NCBI RefSeq assembly: GCF_000005505.3
Contig: NC_016134.3
Location: 41,106,150 to 41,170,149, forward strand
Reading direction: 5' to 3'
DNA from: Brachypodium distachyon
Taxonomy: Eukaryota; Streptophyta; Magnoliopsida; Poales; Poaceae
Length of the DNA: 64,000 nucleotides
In this document: positions 1-11,194 of the stretch, in pieces
Position numbering within the stretch: the stretch's first letter is position 1
How the letters are laid out: every line of letters begins with the position of its first letter
The notes under the pieces: generated by a model
What the model was told of the DNA's origin: nothing
What the model saw: only the letters and a program-made list of their open reading frames with translations
The model's database searches: none
Made by a program: the position numbers and the translations under genes

Positions 1-447
1 CCCGTAGGCGGACTCCTTGACGGGCCGGTCGGCGAAGGCCGGGCTGGTCAGGATCTCCCGGGCCACGTCGGGATGGCCCGCCACGACCACGCGCGTCTCG
101 CCGAGGGAGAAGGCCATCAGCCGGCGCCCGCCGCCTCGCAGGCGGGCAGCCTCCGCGGCGAGCTTGCGGTGGGCGAGGCCAGTCATGAGCCACATGCTGC
201 CGATCACCGGCAGGCCCCTCGGCCCAGGGACGACGGGCCCGCGGCCCAGGCCCCGCCGCGTCCACCACCAGCGGCCCCACGCCGGCCCGCCGGGGAAGCA
301 CCAGTGCAGGAGGCAGGTGACGAGGAAAGCGGCGGCGCAGACGGCAAGGAGCCCGGCCAGGCGGCGCGGGTGGTCGCCGTCGCCGCCGCATTTGGCGGCC
401 AGCGACAGGTACAGCAACCAGCTGCCACAGTCCTCAGGGGTCGCCAT
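1..447 (-). CDS. CYP78A: Cytochrome P450, CYP78A family (5' part, truncated by window edge)
   Basis: The minus strand from the ATG at 445-447 reads open for 149 codons to the window edge. Residues about 31-51 form a hydrophobic membrane anchor. It is followed by a Trp/Arg-rich linker and the proline hinge PGPRGLPVIGS (residues 74-84). Then come LMTGLAHRKLA and RPVKESAYG, both characteristic of the CYP78A family. CYP78As (KLUH/PLASTOCHRON1 group) are ER-bound monooxygenases that affect organ size, leaf initiation rate and seed size, and their substrate is unresolved. The I-helix, ExxR and haem-binding cysteine lie beyond the left edge, so catalytic integrity cannot be judged. A TATA box lies about 80 bp upstream of the ATG, which supports this start. 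The subfamily number cannot be assigned from this fragment. Confidence 0.93.
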   Translation of the reverse strand, partial: MATPEDCGSWLLYLSLAAKCGGDGDHPRRLAGLLAVCAAAFLVTCLLHWCFPGGPAWGRWWWTRRGLGRGPVVPGPRGLPVIGSMWLMTGLAHRKLAAEAARLRGGGRRLMAFSLGETRVVVAGHPDVAREILTSPAFADRPVKESAYG

Positions 448-528
448 GTCTATTCTTCTTTTGCTAGCGCGCACGTACGTGTGGGTTCTGGGGTTGAGGC
501 CGGCTTGGAATGCTTGTGGTGCGGCGCG

Positions 529-536
529 CTTTTATA
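529..536 (-). promoter_or_regulatory. TATA box of the CYP78A gene
   Basis: The minus strand reads TATAAAAG here, in a GC-rich setting, about 82 bp upstream of the CYP78A ATG at 447. The spacing fits a plant core promoter with a short 5' leader starting near 500. Confidence 0.7.
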
Positions 537-1852
537 GGCGGAGGGAAAGAGCGCGGTGGAGCTACGAAGACGAAGGAGACGCGCGCGCTCGCCAGAATGC
601 AAATAATAGTACTATAACCGATTCGATCCATTATGGCGTGATAAGGTACCGCATTAGTGCCGATAACTGCGAGAGATTTTACGAGCGCCGAGCTAGGCAG
701 CCCGTTTCGTGGCAATTTACTCGCTGGTGATACGTGATCGCGACGCGACCGTGGTCCGCCCGAAGCGATCGAGCGGGACGAGACGATATTTTTGCTCGAT
801 CAAAACGGTCAGCCGGTCAGGAGAAAGAAAGAAAGAGAAAAGAAGAAGAAGAAGAAGAACGGTGGGTGCCTGGCACGCGAAACGAAGGGGAGTAACGGAA
901 GCATCGAATTAAGGATGGAAAAAGGCGAGCGAGCTACGTACTACTACGGCTGTTGAGCGGCGTGGCGGCGGCGCGAGGGCGAGGCGTGGGCCGGGCACGT
1001 GATGGCCATGCGCTGGCTTGCTTGCGAACTGCGATCCGATGGATGGATGGATGGATGGATGGACTCCGGGTGGGTGCGCCACGAGAAGCTAACGACTAGT
1101 GTTAGGGTGTGTTTAGGCTCTAGGCACATCTGTCGTGTGACGGCGGGGGAGGTCGGTTCGGATCGCTGGGTGGGCGCGCGGAATGCGGCGGCACGCCGTC
1201 ACGCGGGCCTCGTGCGGCGTGCGCCAAGCACAACCGGCGCCGTGGACCGCCCATTTTGGAGAGGGAAGGGAAGTGACGGGACGTACGCGCGCATATGACG
1301 CTGCTCACCAACCAATGTACGTACGTGCCACACCTCCATCTATTTCCATACCCCGCCCGGGGTATAGATGCATGCACGGAATCGACCTAAGCTAAGCCTG
1401 GGAGTCAAGTGCTACTACGAAAGTAGTGTACGAAACGTGTATTCTGCTCCGCAAACAAATTCGTTCCCGTGCATGGCACCAATTAACCTGCCCTGATTAC
1501 GGTTCTCTCTCTCTCTCTCTCTTAAAAAAAGGAAGCTGCCCTGATTGCTGGGTTAGGTGCACCGACCGTCACGTCCAAAGGACAGGATCCGGGGGACGAT
1601 GCGGAATTGGATCATACAGGCTTGATTGGTGATTATTCTATGAGATTAAACGCTGGGATGAGAGATTCAGGTGCGTCAAGATTGTCGGTACAGATCTTCG
1701 TGATTACGACTCTAGCAGTGATGATTTGAATCACATGTTGGCACATTCTCATTTTTTTATCTTATTACGCACACATGCATGCATGCACCGTAATACATTC
1801 TCCTATGTGGATTCATTTCTGCCCTCCGTATCACAGATCGACTTTTTTATAT

Positions 1853-1958
1853 CAAAGATCGACTTCTTTTTCTAGGAAAGCCATCCGGCATACTTTTGTT
1901 CAAAGATCGACTTTTTTTAGGGAAAGCCATCCGGCACACTTTTGTTCAAAGATCGACT
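1853..1958. repeat. Short tandem repeat, about 47-bp unit
   Basis: Two near-identical units (1853-1900 and 1901-1946) begin CAAAGATCGACTT and contain GGAAAGCCATCCGGCA. They are followed by the first 12 bases of a third copy. The first half-unit may extend slightly left (CAGATCGACTT near 1834). No coding function is seen. Confidence 0.7.
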
Positions 1959-2154
1959 TGATTATAGGGTTCAGATTTCGCCTATTTCCGGACGTGCCGT
2001 AGTCGGACGCGATGGCTTGGAAGCGGCCGGCAGGCTGCCTCGGGCAATATATCAAGGAAATCGTACTGTTCCCTGTTCGGCTTCCCGGAGTACTTACTCC
2101 TAAATAAGAGTCGGCCTTTGCGGATGCCCTAGCCCCTAAGGAGTACCGTTGATC

Positions 2155-2343
2155 GTTTCATTTTATTTATAGAAATGAAATCTAATTTTTGGTAGAATTT
2201 CATTTGTTTGAATTTGAATTGTTTGTTCAAAAATCATGTTTTTCTACCACATGAATTTGTAGAGTGAGAGACAACAACAGAGGAATGATAGCTTTTTAAG
2301 AGGAATTGGGTTAGTTATAGTGCAATTCCGTGCCAACCAAACA
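2155..2343. mobile_element. MITE copy related to the element at 12602-12886
   Basis: The stretch contains TTCAAAAATCATGTTT, TTTGTAGAGTGA and GGTTAGTTATAGTGCAATTCC. All of these recur in the same order on the opposite strand of the 12.6 kb element, including the terminal CCAA/CAAA motif. It therefore looks like a second, somewhat diverged copy of one small non-autonomous element. Its exact ends are uncertain. Confidence 0.55.
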
Positions 2344-2634
2344 AATTTGTTATTTTAATATTTTAGTCCCAAATGATGGGTGACAAAATAGTAACAGTAC
2401 TACTTTTTTGACAACAAAATTGAAGAAAAGAAAAGTAGATCAACTGAGACTCCCACCGTGATCCTTGTCTGATGGTCGATACGGAACTAGTGTTTGTCAC
2501 TAGTGTTTTTTGTGTTGTTTAGGGTATTATCCACTCCAAATTAAAAAAAACACTAGTGTTTTGGATTTTTGAGAGTTTTGGGTGAATACTTAAACCCTTC
2601 GAATATCAAAACACTAGTGACTAAAAAATATATT

Positions 2635-2756
2635 ACTTCATCTGATTCTAAATTCCTGACTCAAATTTGTCCAAATATGAATGTATCTATTGATTAATTC
2701 TTGAAAAACGTCTAGATACATGTAATATTTTGACAACAATTTAGGATCGGAGGGAG
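2635..2756. mobile_element. Stowaway-type MITE
   Basis: It is an imperfect hairpin ending ATCGGAGGGAG followed by TA, with a degenerate left arm (CTTCATCTGATTCTAAATT). Internal AAATATGAATGTATCTA and TAGATACATGTAATATTT are typical of grass Stowaway/Mariner-derived MITEs. The terminal TA fits the Stowaway target duplication. Confidence 0.75.
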
Positions 2757-3952
2757 TAGTACCTAACAAAGCCTTAGGTGTTTACTCGGATCTGTGAGCC
2801 ATGGAACTATTTCTCGTCAAAATAATAACAGCAATAATAATCGAGACGTGTAGGAGTACTACGTAAAGGTCGCACTCTTGTTTGTGGTTGTGCAGGCCTA
2901 CGTGTCAGACGGTCAGTAAAAAAGATATACTACGTCATCAGTGCACGCATTGTGCCATAACCAAAATCATAAGTCAAGTGCGCGCGCCTATCATGCACAT
3001 GTACATGCTGGATGTAATATATGCGTTTCTGCAGTGGTCGCTATCTCGTCCGAGTAGCGAGATTTGAACTTACCTGCTTAAATATTCGCGGTTCCCCGGC
3101 GTCGCCGTCGCATGTGTATATTTTGCACTTGAATCGAATCCTCGAGGTCGACGTGTTTGTTGGCACTAGAGCTAAGGGGCTAGCTAAGGTTAATCTCTGG
3201 TCGCGTAAGGGTGATGAGGTTGTGAGGTAAGGCGCCAAGGAGAGCTAGAGCTATAGCAAAGGATCGATCCATTACAGCAACTGTACGTACGTTACGTACG
3301 TACGAACATTGCTGCGTACGGTTTTGCATTTGCACGCTTAGACGGTGACGTACGCAGCTTCAGGTCAGGTGCAACATGAACAGGAAAAATTAATGGACCC
3401 GTGCCCGGCCGCTTCATCAGCAGACTCTGGTTTTCTTTTCCTGATGTGATATGTCGTGGGGTCACAGCTTCCAGGCAACCACACAGAACTTTCCATGGTA
3501 GTATTACCAAACAGGCAAACAGCTGGGATTGATTTGGAAGCGTCTTCGCGGAGCTAGCAACATTGCCCTTCATGCTCTGGCATGTCGCTATGTCGAGTAC
3601 AGTAGGTAAGATGCTTAATTGGCGCGCGCGCGCGCACACACATACCGACTTAATCAGAGATTTTGCCGCGGTACCGACTTAGCTAGTGAGTGGAACCTGT
3701 AGGGTAAGGTTTGGCCTGGCTGATCAACGGCGAGTCTCCGTGGTTCTTTCCGTTTTCCTGCGCTGAAAAGTCGGCGATGCCGTGCCGGACCGGGTCAGTC
3801 AGGACCAGCGGGAGACTTGAAAGAAAACCGGAAAGGTTGGGAGGCCGACCGGACAAGCGATCACAGCCGTTCGATCCGGCTGGCGACGGCTCGTAGTGAG
3901 TTGAAACGGCTTCGACGATTCCACGAATCCTCTACGGAGAGCACGCGAGTAA

Positions 3953-4303
3953 GAGCAACTCCATAGGATATCCCAAATTTTGCCCCCAAATATTTTTTTT
4001 ATCATTTGGGAAAGCAAATGGACATGTGTCCGCCCACAGCACCCAACCACATCCCCTAGGTTTCTCTTCCAAATTAGATTTTTCTTCTCTTTATCCATTC
4101 TCCTCTCCTTTTCATCTTTTCTTCTTCTTTTTCCATCTTGTCTGGACACCCCAAACCTCTCCCGAATTTGGGGCAAGCTTGAGGGAGTGTCCAGACTTTT
4201 ATCTATTTAGGGATGCCATTGGGAGATGATTTTAGGAGCAAAATATCCATATCTCCCAAATAGGACATTTGAGATAGCTTTAGGGATGCCATTGGAGATG
4301 CTC
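3953..4303. mobile_element. MITE with GAGCATCTCCAA-type terminal inverted repeats
   Basis: The left end reads GAGCAACTCCATAGGATATCCC. The right end, reverse-complemented, reads GAGCATCTCCAATGGCATCCC, giving about 20-bp imperfect inverted termini. A second internal copy of the terminal motif lies near 4212-4225. Internal pyrimidine tracts account for the long ORFs on both strands here, which are not genes. Confidence 0.6.
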
Positions 4304-4599
4304 TAATGCTCTAGCTCAGGCCCCTGTTGCTGTTGTTAAAGAAAAGGAAGAAGTAGAAATGTTGTCACTGTTGGTGCCAATCAGGATCAACAAGTAGAAT
4401 TTAGGGGAATTCCATATAGATGACGGTGCATTAATTAGAAATTAGAGAATCTGATCTGTCAGCCCCTGTTGCTTTTGTTAATTAGCGTCGTCAGCTACTT
4501 TGGACGCCAAAGGCTGCTTATTGGTTGATTAACTAAGGGTTTCTGGCTCTGTATAACTCCCCTTCTCCAAACTCAAACTGCACCATATCCCTTCGTGAG

Positions 4600-5480
4600 G
4601 AGGGTACGATGGTCATTTCGGAAAGAAAATTAGGCGGACTTGATGGAGAATCAGGCAGAGGCTGCCATGACGTTGGAGGGACGGAGGCGGCGGTGGAGGA
4701 GGGAGGCAGGCTACCATATCATCAATCTCTTGCGTTGCTCGAACTTACTCCTATGTCGTCACCATCGCTTCATCACGCGCAAGCAGCTGTGCGGATCCCG
4801 CGGAGCTTGAACAAGAACACGAGGACATTCAGCTTGTGCGGATCTGGCGAGACCAGGAACGATGCTCCCAAGTACACGATCAGCGCGGCCTCAGCCTTCT
4901 TTGCCTGTTCCGCGGCTGCCATGACTTCCTCACCGATGAATCGATCCGGTTGGCACATCATCACAACCTTCGTCGCCGGAGCCATCGGCGTAGGGCACCG
5001 ACCATCATTAGCCATCGCATTTTTCGTCGGCTCTCCACATTGCCTCGTAGTCTCAGGCAGCGCCAGCGCACTCCTTCTGCGGTCGCTGCGAGGAGGGCAG
5101 TGACCGACGAAATTCCACTTTGGCAATGCCCATATTGAGGGGGTTTTTGTTTAGAGAGAGCGACATGCGTGTGCGTTGTTGGCGATTCCATCGACTAACA
5201 AGCAAAGGGAGGCAAGGATTTACTCCTCCTGGGTGCCCTTCTTAGTCCTTTATATAGGAGACTAGGTCTCAAGGTACCGAATCCGGGTAGGTTACATTTT
5301 GTATTTAAACCCTAAGTCGGTTTTCTTATATGTTTATGTCTTGAGCCGGAAGTTCAGGTACCCAGGCTTCTGGTAATGTAGTGGGCCTCCTAGTACGCTT
5401 CATGCTGGGCCGTAGCGGGTATACTAAAGATAAGGACTCAGTGGATCACTCCCACGTCAGCGTCCACACAAGCAACGGGT
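4600..5480. mobile_element. Probable LTR-retrotransposon remnant
   Basis: The part around 5215-5460 has an LTR-like composition: a TATATA motif (CCTTTATATAGGAG), a GTATTTAAACCCTAAG tract and repeated short GC-rich motifs, as often seen in grass gypsy LTRs. Overlapping ORFs at 4773-5138 on both strands show no recognisable gag or pol motif. I could not find matching LTR pairs or a clean target duplication, so the element may be a solo or decayed LTR. Confidence is low. Confidence 0.3.
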
Positions 5481-7379
5481 TCAGGGATGGAGATGAGAAA
5501 AAATTTGATTTAATTTTCTGTTTTATTTTTTACCAGCACGAAAAAATTATAATATCCATTTGATTTTGGGAGGAGAGGTCTCTGGAACCCCGAAATCATT
5601 AGCTAATTTATTAAGGCCGATATGAAGAAGACTTGCCGCAAGTCAACTTGGTGACTGTACATGTATTGCTTCCGAGCTCACACAATCTGTTATAAAAATC
5701 CTTCCATTTCTATTTTGTGATGAAGCAAGCAAACTTGAGCTGTGAGGAAGACAGGCAAAACGATCGAGAACAACAGCTTCCGGTACTTTTATGTATGGAT
5801 TGAGGGGGAAATTCTATTTTAAGTCCGATAAGTCCGAAGATGGAGTGTGACTAAATGAAGATTCTGCTTTAGATATGTTCTTTCCATTCTTGTAGTTTTG
5901 TTCCAGTACGCAATCTAAATTGCTTCTATTGTTGGAGGACGTCACTAGTGCTTTGATAAACAAACCAGGTGCCTAAACAACAGATTGCAATCCATTATTG
6001 CACCAATGACAGTAAGTTGTGGGTGGTTAAGCTGCATAGATATATAGAATACGCTTGGTATTAGTTTAGTACTCGTTTGCATTCTACATCAGCGGTAATT
6101 AACTTTCAGCATCATCTGATTTCTGGTGGTGGAATGTTCCTCTCTGCTGTTACAGATATACATTTTCTTTTCGGAAGAACTGCCCCAAGCGAAAACGACT
6201 CTTGAATTTTCAAAGCATATACAACCAGACTAGATAGGGTTTTAGTTCTTATCGGCCTTGCTAAAGAAAAGAACAATTGAGCATACTGACTTGAGGTGGT
6301 CGTTTTCTTTCTGATGTATAACAACGAGTCACTCCACTATTTTACGGACTCAATGATCATCTCTCACTTTATATATGATCCCTCTCACATCTCTTAGCAA
6401 AACAGAAAATAGGACGATCGACTATATACCAGAGTTGAGCCCTACGTCATGTCCGTGCAGTATGATGCTGAGTGGTGCAATTAGCGTCCAACATTTCACG
6501 AACCAAAGTGGCCAGTAGTGCTTGTGTCACCGTAGGCCGTAAGGAGCGTCACGCCATTGGTCGAGCTGGCCGTGACAGTGGCGCGTGCACAACTTATTAA
6601 CCGACCGTACTGGGCCCTCCCCCCGCGTCGACTGGGCCGTGACAAACTGTTACGAAGTCCACGGATGGCATCGTTGTTGTTAACTCCGGCGCGTCTGGAT
6701 CTTATCAGATCCGGGGCAGGGCCCCCCGGGCACGCGACGGACGCGCGCACCGGCCGGACGTCGCTTCCTGGTATCATTTTCCCGTTGCGCCGGCGAGCCA
6801 GCACTTGCGAGTTGCGGTTCCCATGCACGGCCGCCATGTCCGGCGCCTGCCGCGCGTCGAAGTAAAGCTGTGACCCTGTCGGCAGTTAAGTTCAGGGCGA
6901 CTGATGGGGCCACCGTACTACTACATGCCAGGCCAATTGGCAACGTACGAGCGAGCTCTGGCCCCGGCCGGTGATGTAACGTACGCGGGGGCAGCACGTA
7001 CTGCAGCTAGCACGATGGATCGGGAGAGCCAATCGACGGACCGCTGCACGTACTAGGCTGGGGCGCGAATGGGTGCGCATGGACGCGTCTACTCGTCTAC
7101 GCGTCTACTCGTCTAGCTAGGCCAGAGACGATTGGGCCGCGGGTCCTTGCCGGAACCGTCGGGTCGCTCGGTGCGTCAGGGCGCTAGCGAGCTAAAGTGG
7201 TGGCGCGTGCAAGGTTGACGTCGATCGCCGCTGCGCTCTCGGCCAGAGAAACGGGGTGGTCACTCACGGAGATGCTACGCGCCGACGCGCGGCGGGGCCA
7301 AGGAAATTAACGCGATGCACGCACGCACCAGGGGCGTGCTTTTGTTTTGTGCCCAGGATATTCTGCGATCTAGTCTATA

Positions 7380-7442
7380 CTCCCTCCGTTCCTACATGTT
7401 GTTGTTTTAGTGCAAGTGACAAGCATTTAGAAACTGAGGGAG
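7380..7442. mobile_element. Short Stowaway MITE (63 bp)
   Basis: The left end is CTCCCTCCGTTCCTA after TA and the right end is TGAGGGAG before TA. The core (GTTTTAGTGCAAGT) matches the MITE inside the kinesin intron at 27185-27289. It is an internally deleted member of the same family. Confidence 0.8.
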
Positions 7443-7986
7443 TAGTAGTTAGTTTGCGGCCGTTGTTTCCTGGCTGTGGGAAAGAGGCATTGTTCTTTTG
7501 CGATGCGTGCATGTGTGTGCGGGTTGCATTTTACTCCGTATCGAGTTGTTGCTCATGGCTGGCAAACTGCTGCTGTTTGCAGCCATGGCTGATCGATACG
7601 AGTACAACGAGGTGGTTAGCCGTTCGGTTAAAGGCAAGTTATCTTCCTAGTTTTCTGTCCGTTTCGTGCAAGGTTTCTATCTGATTTGTTTAAGATCCGG
7701 AGGATGGGAGGAATATCAAATTTGGTTTTGTTAAGGAAAAATTGTCCATTTTTTAATTAGAGATAAGTCGATTGCTTGTCTGTTGGAGCTTAATCCAACG
7801 ACAACACGTTGCAGAGGAGGGGGTGGGAATGACACATCTACATCTTAATCCAACGGCTCCGATGCACTTATTGAGATTTAATACTTTTGTTTAAAAATCA
7901 GACGTTTGAGATATTATAGCCACACCTTGTCAAATTTGTGTGATTTCTCAAGACTCATTGAATACCAAAGGATAGGAAAAGGCTCT

Positions 7987-8110
7987 CACTACCAGAAATA
8001 TGCTAATTCATGACCCTTATTTCCGTCAATATTTTATTTTTATGACGTTCTTATGACAAAAAACTAATCGTCAAAAAGCGACCGTCACTAATGATACTTT
8101 ATGACCGAAA
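7987..8110 (+). mobile_element. CACTA-like transposon terminus (one end only)
   Basis: CACTACCAGAAATATGC at 7987 has the typical start of a CACTA terminal inverted repeat. It is followed by repeated TATGAC/ATGAC and GTCA motifs, reminiscent of the subterminal repeats of such elements. I see no matching TAGTG end downstream before MED10, so this is a fragment. Confidence 0.45.
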
Positions 8111-8494
8111 TTTGCGTTAATCAAAATCTAGTTATATGGACACATTGATCGGTGCACTTAAATAAGGGACAATATATAATCAAACAATATCTTAAAAACA
8201 AACAAAAAGCTAAAAAAGAGACAAAATTTGTGATCGAAAATAAGGTTTGGTAATTTTCCGTAAATACACATTTTTTAAGTAGTATAAAAAAATATATACC
8301 GAATTTTGATTCGAGATTCCAACACCGAATGAAAAGTATCAAATCTATATACGGAGTACCAAATATTGATTCGAGATTCCTTCACGCGACGACGCTATTC
8401 TTGGACGTTTGTTTGGAACGAGAGAATGCTAGGGAGAGAAATGTCGGAAAGTAAAATCTGGCCCAGTAGGCGATAGAGCAGCGTCAAACCGTGT

Positions 8495-8682
8495 AAGCCT
8501 TTCCCTTCGTCTTTCTCGGAGAGAAAGAAAAGCCTTCCCGTAGTGAGCCGTGAGCGGCCTGCTAAGAAAGACGGATCCATCATTGTTACTCCATTTGTTA
8601 GTCATGCATTTGGGCCGGTCCACCCCAACCAAACGTCAAGCCTTTCTCTTCGTCTTGCTCGGAGAGAAAAAGAAGAGCCTTC
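8495..8682 (+). repeat. Direct duplication just upstream of MED10
   Basis: A pyrimidine/purine block of about 45 bp (AAGCCTTTCYCTTCGTCTT then CTCGGAGAGAAA and AGCCTTC) occurs at 8495-8539 and again at 8638-8682. The second copy ends about 20 bp before the MED10 ATG. It probably lies in the promoter or 5' leader and may duplicate a TC-rich initiator element. Confidence 0.75.
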
Positions 8683-8703
8683 GCCTTCCCCTCTCTCTTC
8701 GCC

Positions 8704-11194
8704 ATGGACATCGCGGCCGCGAACTCTTCCGCCGCCGCCGCCGCGGCTGCAGCTGCGTCCGCTTCCGGTAACGGCGTACAAGGGAGCGCCGGAGGCGAGC
8801 GGCCCGAGGACGCTTCGAAGCAGAACCTGGCGCAGGTGACGGGCTCGATCCAGAAGACCCTAGGGCTCCTCCACCAGCTCAACCTCAACGTCTCCTCCTT
8901 CAGCTCTGCGTCTCAGCTCCCCCTCCTCCAGCGTCTGTGAGCTCTCTCCCTCGTTTGCCCACCTACTCACACCCGCCGAAACCTCTCCCACGACCCTACC
9001 TCGTCCCGCATTATTTTTCGCGTGCGCGAATCTCTTAGGGTTTCGTCTTCTCTCGCGATGCAGGAACGCACTCGTGGCTGAGCTCGACACTATGCAGAAA
9101 CTCGCCGATGGGTGCAACATCCAGGTGCCCATGGAGGTCGTCAAGTGAGACCGTTTAGTCTCGTCTCTTACTCCGTTGCTACTTGCTGTTGGCCCTGGCC
9201 TGAACTGTCTGTTCCCGATTGGGGCTTGTTTTGTTAGTTTGATCGATGACGGGAAGAATCCCGACGAGTTCACTAGGGACGTGCTCAACAGCTGTATCGC
9301 GAAGAACCAGATCACCAAGGGCAAAACCGACGCTTTCAAGGTATGGAATGGATGCCTTAAATTGTTATTAAAATTGATGAAGGGTGACTTAGCATGTGAG
9401 AGAGTAGGATCTGTCCGATAGCGTTTGTAACACTTAGGACACAATGAATCAAGATTAGCAAGGAAGCTTGCTGAGGAACTTTTTGATAAAACTGCAACTG
9501 CTGCTGTTTGTGTAATCAAGGGAATGTTACTTTTGATATAAGATAATTTTGGTGTATTTTGAAGTGAGTAATTGGGTATGCCCTTTGAAAAGGAACCACC
9601 ACAAAGCTTTCTTTTGTTCATTGCATATAGTGGCATCGTTCCAAATCACCTATCCAGAAAAAAAATGCTGTCCTTCATGAATTAAGACCAACTTAGAGCG
9701 ATGTGACCGCACGGTAGTAACTGATTTTTAAGGGAATGAAGTCACACCCCATTTTGAACCACTTAAGTTGATTATGGTATACAGACACGCCAGTGGACAA
9801 TCAGTTGTTAATGGTGTTTTTCAATTTCAAAGCTTCCCCAGGTTTTACTCCCAGCATTTGCCAGTAATCTGCCCTAATTAATTGTAGCTGAAATGTGGAG
9901 CCAGTGTTTGTTGTACTGCCCATGCAGATTCCTGTCTTTGTATAGTTTCTAGCTGTATAAGACCGAATAGATGGCAATTTATATCCAACAGTTCTATAGC
10001 ATTTATTGAATGGATGTGTACACATCTGTTTAGCATCCGTGGTAATTTATCAGGATTGGGAATAGTGAGTTCAATTTCTGATAAAACCATCTTGGTTGTG
10101 ATGAGAGTGCATTTTATTTCAACTCTGTGTATTCTCAATCTTTTGGACCTCTGGGTCTCTGACTATAATTTGAGCTGTGGGTTGATTTTTCGGTCCTAGC
10201 TTCCATATATCAAGTTGCTTTGTACGCTGATATTTTTTACTAACTGCTGATATAAAATGATAAAAGAGCTCTTCTCAACTGTTTCCTATATGATCAGGAT
10301 TCTTTTGGTTTGTCTTTTGTAAAAACTTGAAGAGGCGCCAATTCCTACATTATCAAGTTTGCCCTGCCATTTTCCTTGTATTCCGTATAATCTTTCGGTC
10401 CTAGCTTCCATATATTAAGTTGCTTTGTACGCTGATATTTGTTTCTAACTGCTGATATAAAATGATAAAAGAGCTTTTCTCAACTGTTTCCTATATCATC
10501 AGGATTCTTTTGGTTTGTCTTTGTAAAAACTCGAACAGGTGCTAATTCTTAATTGCAGTAGTGAAATATTGTTGTAAATCTGTTTTTTTCTCAGAGCCTG
10601 AGGAAGCATCTTCTTGAGGAGCTTGAACAAGCTTTTCCTGAGGATGTCGAAGCGTACAGGCAGATACGTGCTACTTCTGCTGCTGTAAGTGGAAGCACGC
10701 CTTCATTTTTAAGATTTGGCGTTTTCTTGATATATGTATTTATAAAATAATGTGGTTTCTCAATGGACCAGTAGAAATGTAGTGATCATATTTTGGTAAT
10801 GATATGCAGTTCCTTGTTCCATTTATCACAGTGCTCAATGCATCTTTGACTAAGACTACTATATGCATCTGGTGATTAGGACCTGCCACTTAAAAAGCTG
10901 AACTTGGTGACTTGGTGTTAGGACTTAATTTAGCTGAGGCCATAATTTACTTTTGTGTTGGTGATGCATTCTTTGAAATTCTACAGTTAACTTCCTAAGG
11001 GCAGAGAGGTTTACATTAGTTTCAACTTACATTTTAACGTTCTGACAGCACTGGCAAAAAAAATCTTCAGTTGTTCATCTGTATTTTACTGTGTAGTTTC
11101 TTAACAGCTCTTTTTAATCCAGGATTCAAAACGGTTGGCTCAGTCCCAAAGCTCTTTGCCCAATGGAGATGCCAAAGTGAAAACCGAGCATTGA
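8704..11194 (+). CDS. MED10: Mediator of RNA polymerase II transcription subunit 10
   Basis: Five exons: 8704-8936, 9064-9144, 9238-9340, 10595-10684 and 11123-11194. They join into an intact 192-residue protein. The N-terminus is Ala/Ser-rich. Family-specific stretches follow: QVTGSIQKTLGLLHQLN, LNALVAELDTMQKLA, VPMEVVNLIDDGKNPDEF and LRKHLLEELEQAFPEDVEAYRQIR, matching the MED10/Nut2 domain. The short polar tail ends KVKTEH. MED10 sits in the Mediator middle module and links gene-specific activators to RNA polymerase II in the nucleus. All introns are GT-AG and each junction restores a conserved residue. The ATG was chosen because it follows a TC-rich leader and gives the usual plant length. 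Intron 3 carries an internal duplication. The gene is on the plus strand, divergent from CYP78A. Confidence 0.93.
10188..10549. repeat. Tandem duplication of about 155 bp inside MED10 intron 3
   Basis: The block TTTCGGTCCTAGCTTCCATA through GGTTTGTCTTTTGTAAAAACT occurs at about 10188-10345. It occurs again about 205 bp further on, at 10393-10549, with few differences (for example TATGATCAGG versus TATCATCAGG). It lies wholly in the intron between exons 3 and 4 and does not affect the coding frame. Confidence 0.85.

Larger units (their letters stand above)
448..8703. other. Intergenic spacer with transposon remnants, no supported gene
   Basis: Between the divergent CYP78A and MED10 genes I find no ORF that resembles a protein family. 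The ORFs present are low-complexity or start at non-ATG codons. The content is: CYP78A promoter (448-about 1400), simple repeats (GGAT near 1039-1062, CT near 1506-1522, CG/CA near 3623-3642), a short tandem repeat, several MITEs, an LTR-like stretch and a CACTA-like end, listed separately. Stretches 5500-7370 and 8115-8480 show nothing recognisable beyond AT-rich spacer DNA. Confidence 0.6.

Noticed and set aside
3040..3075. tRNA-like stretch (TTTGAACTTACC on plus strand)
   Set aside because: Only a weak T-arm resemblance. No acceptor stem or anticodon arm could be folded.
4609..5191. Overlapping ORFs of 76-164 codons on both strands
   Set aside because: No conserved motif on either strand. 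The GC-rich composition and LTR-like flank suggest retrotransposon remnant and not a host gene.
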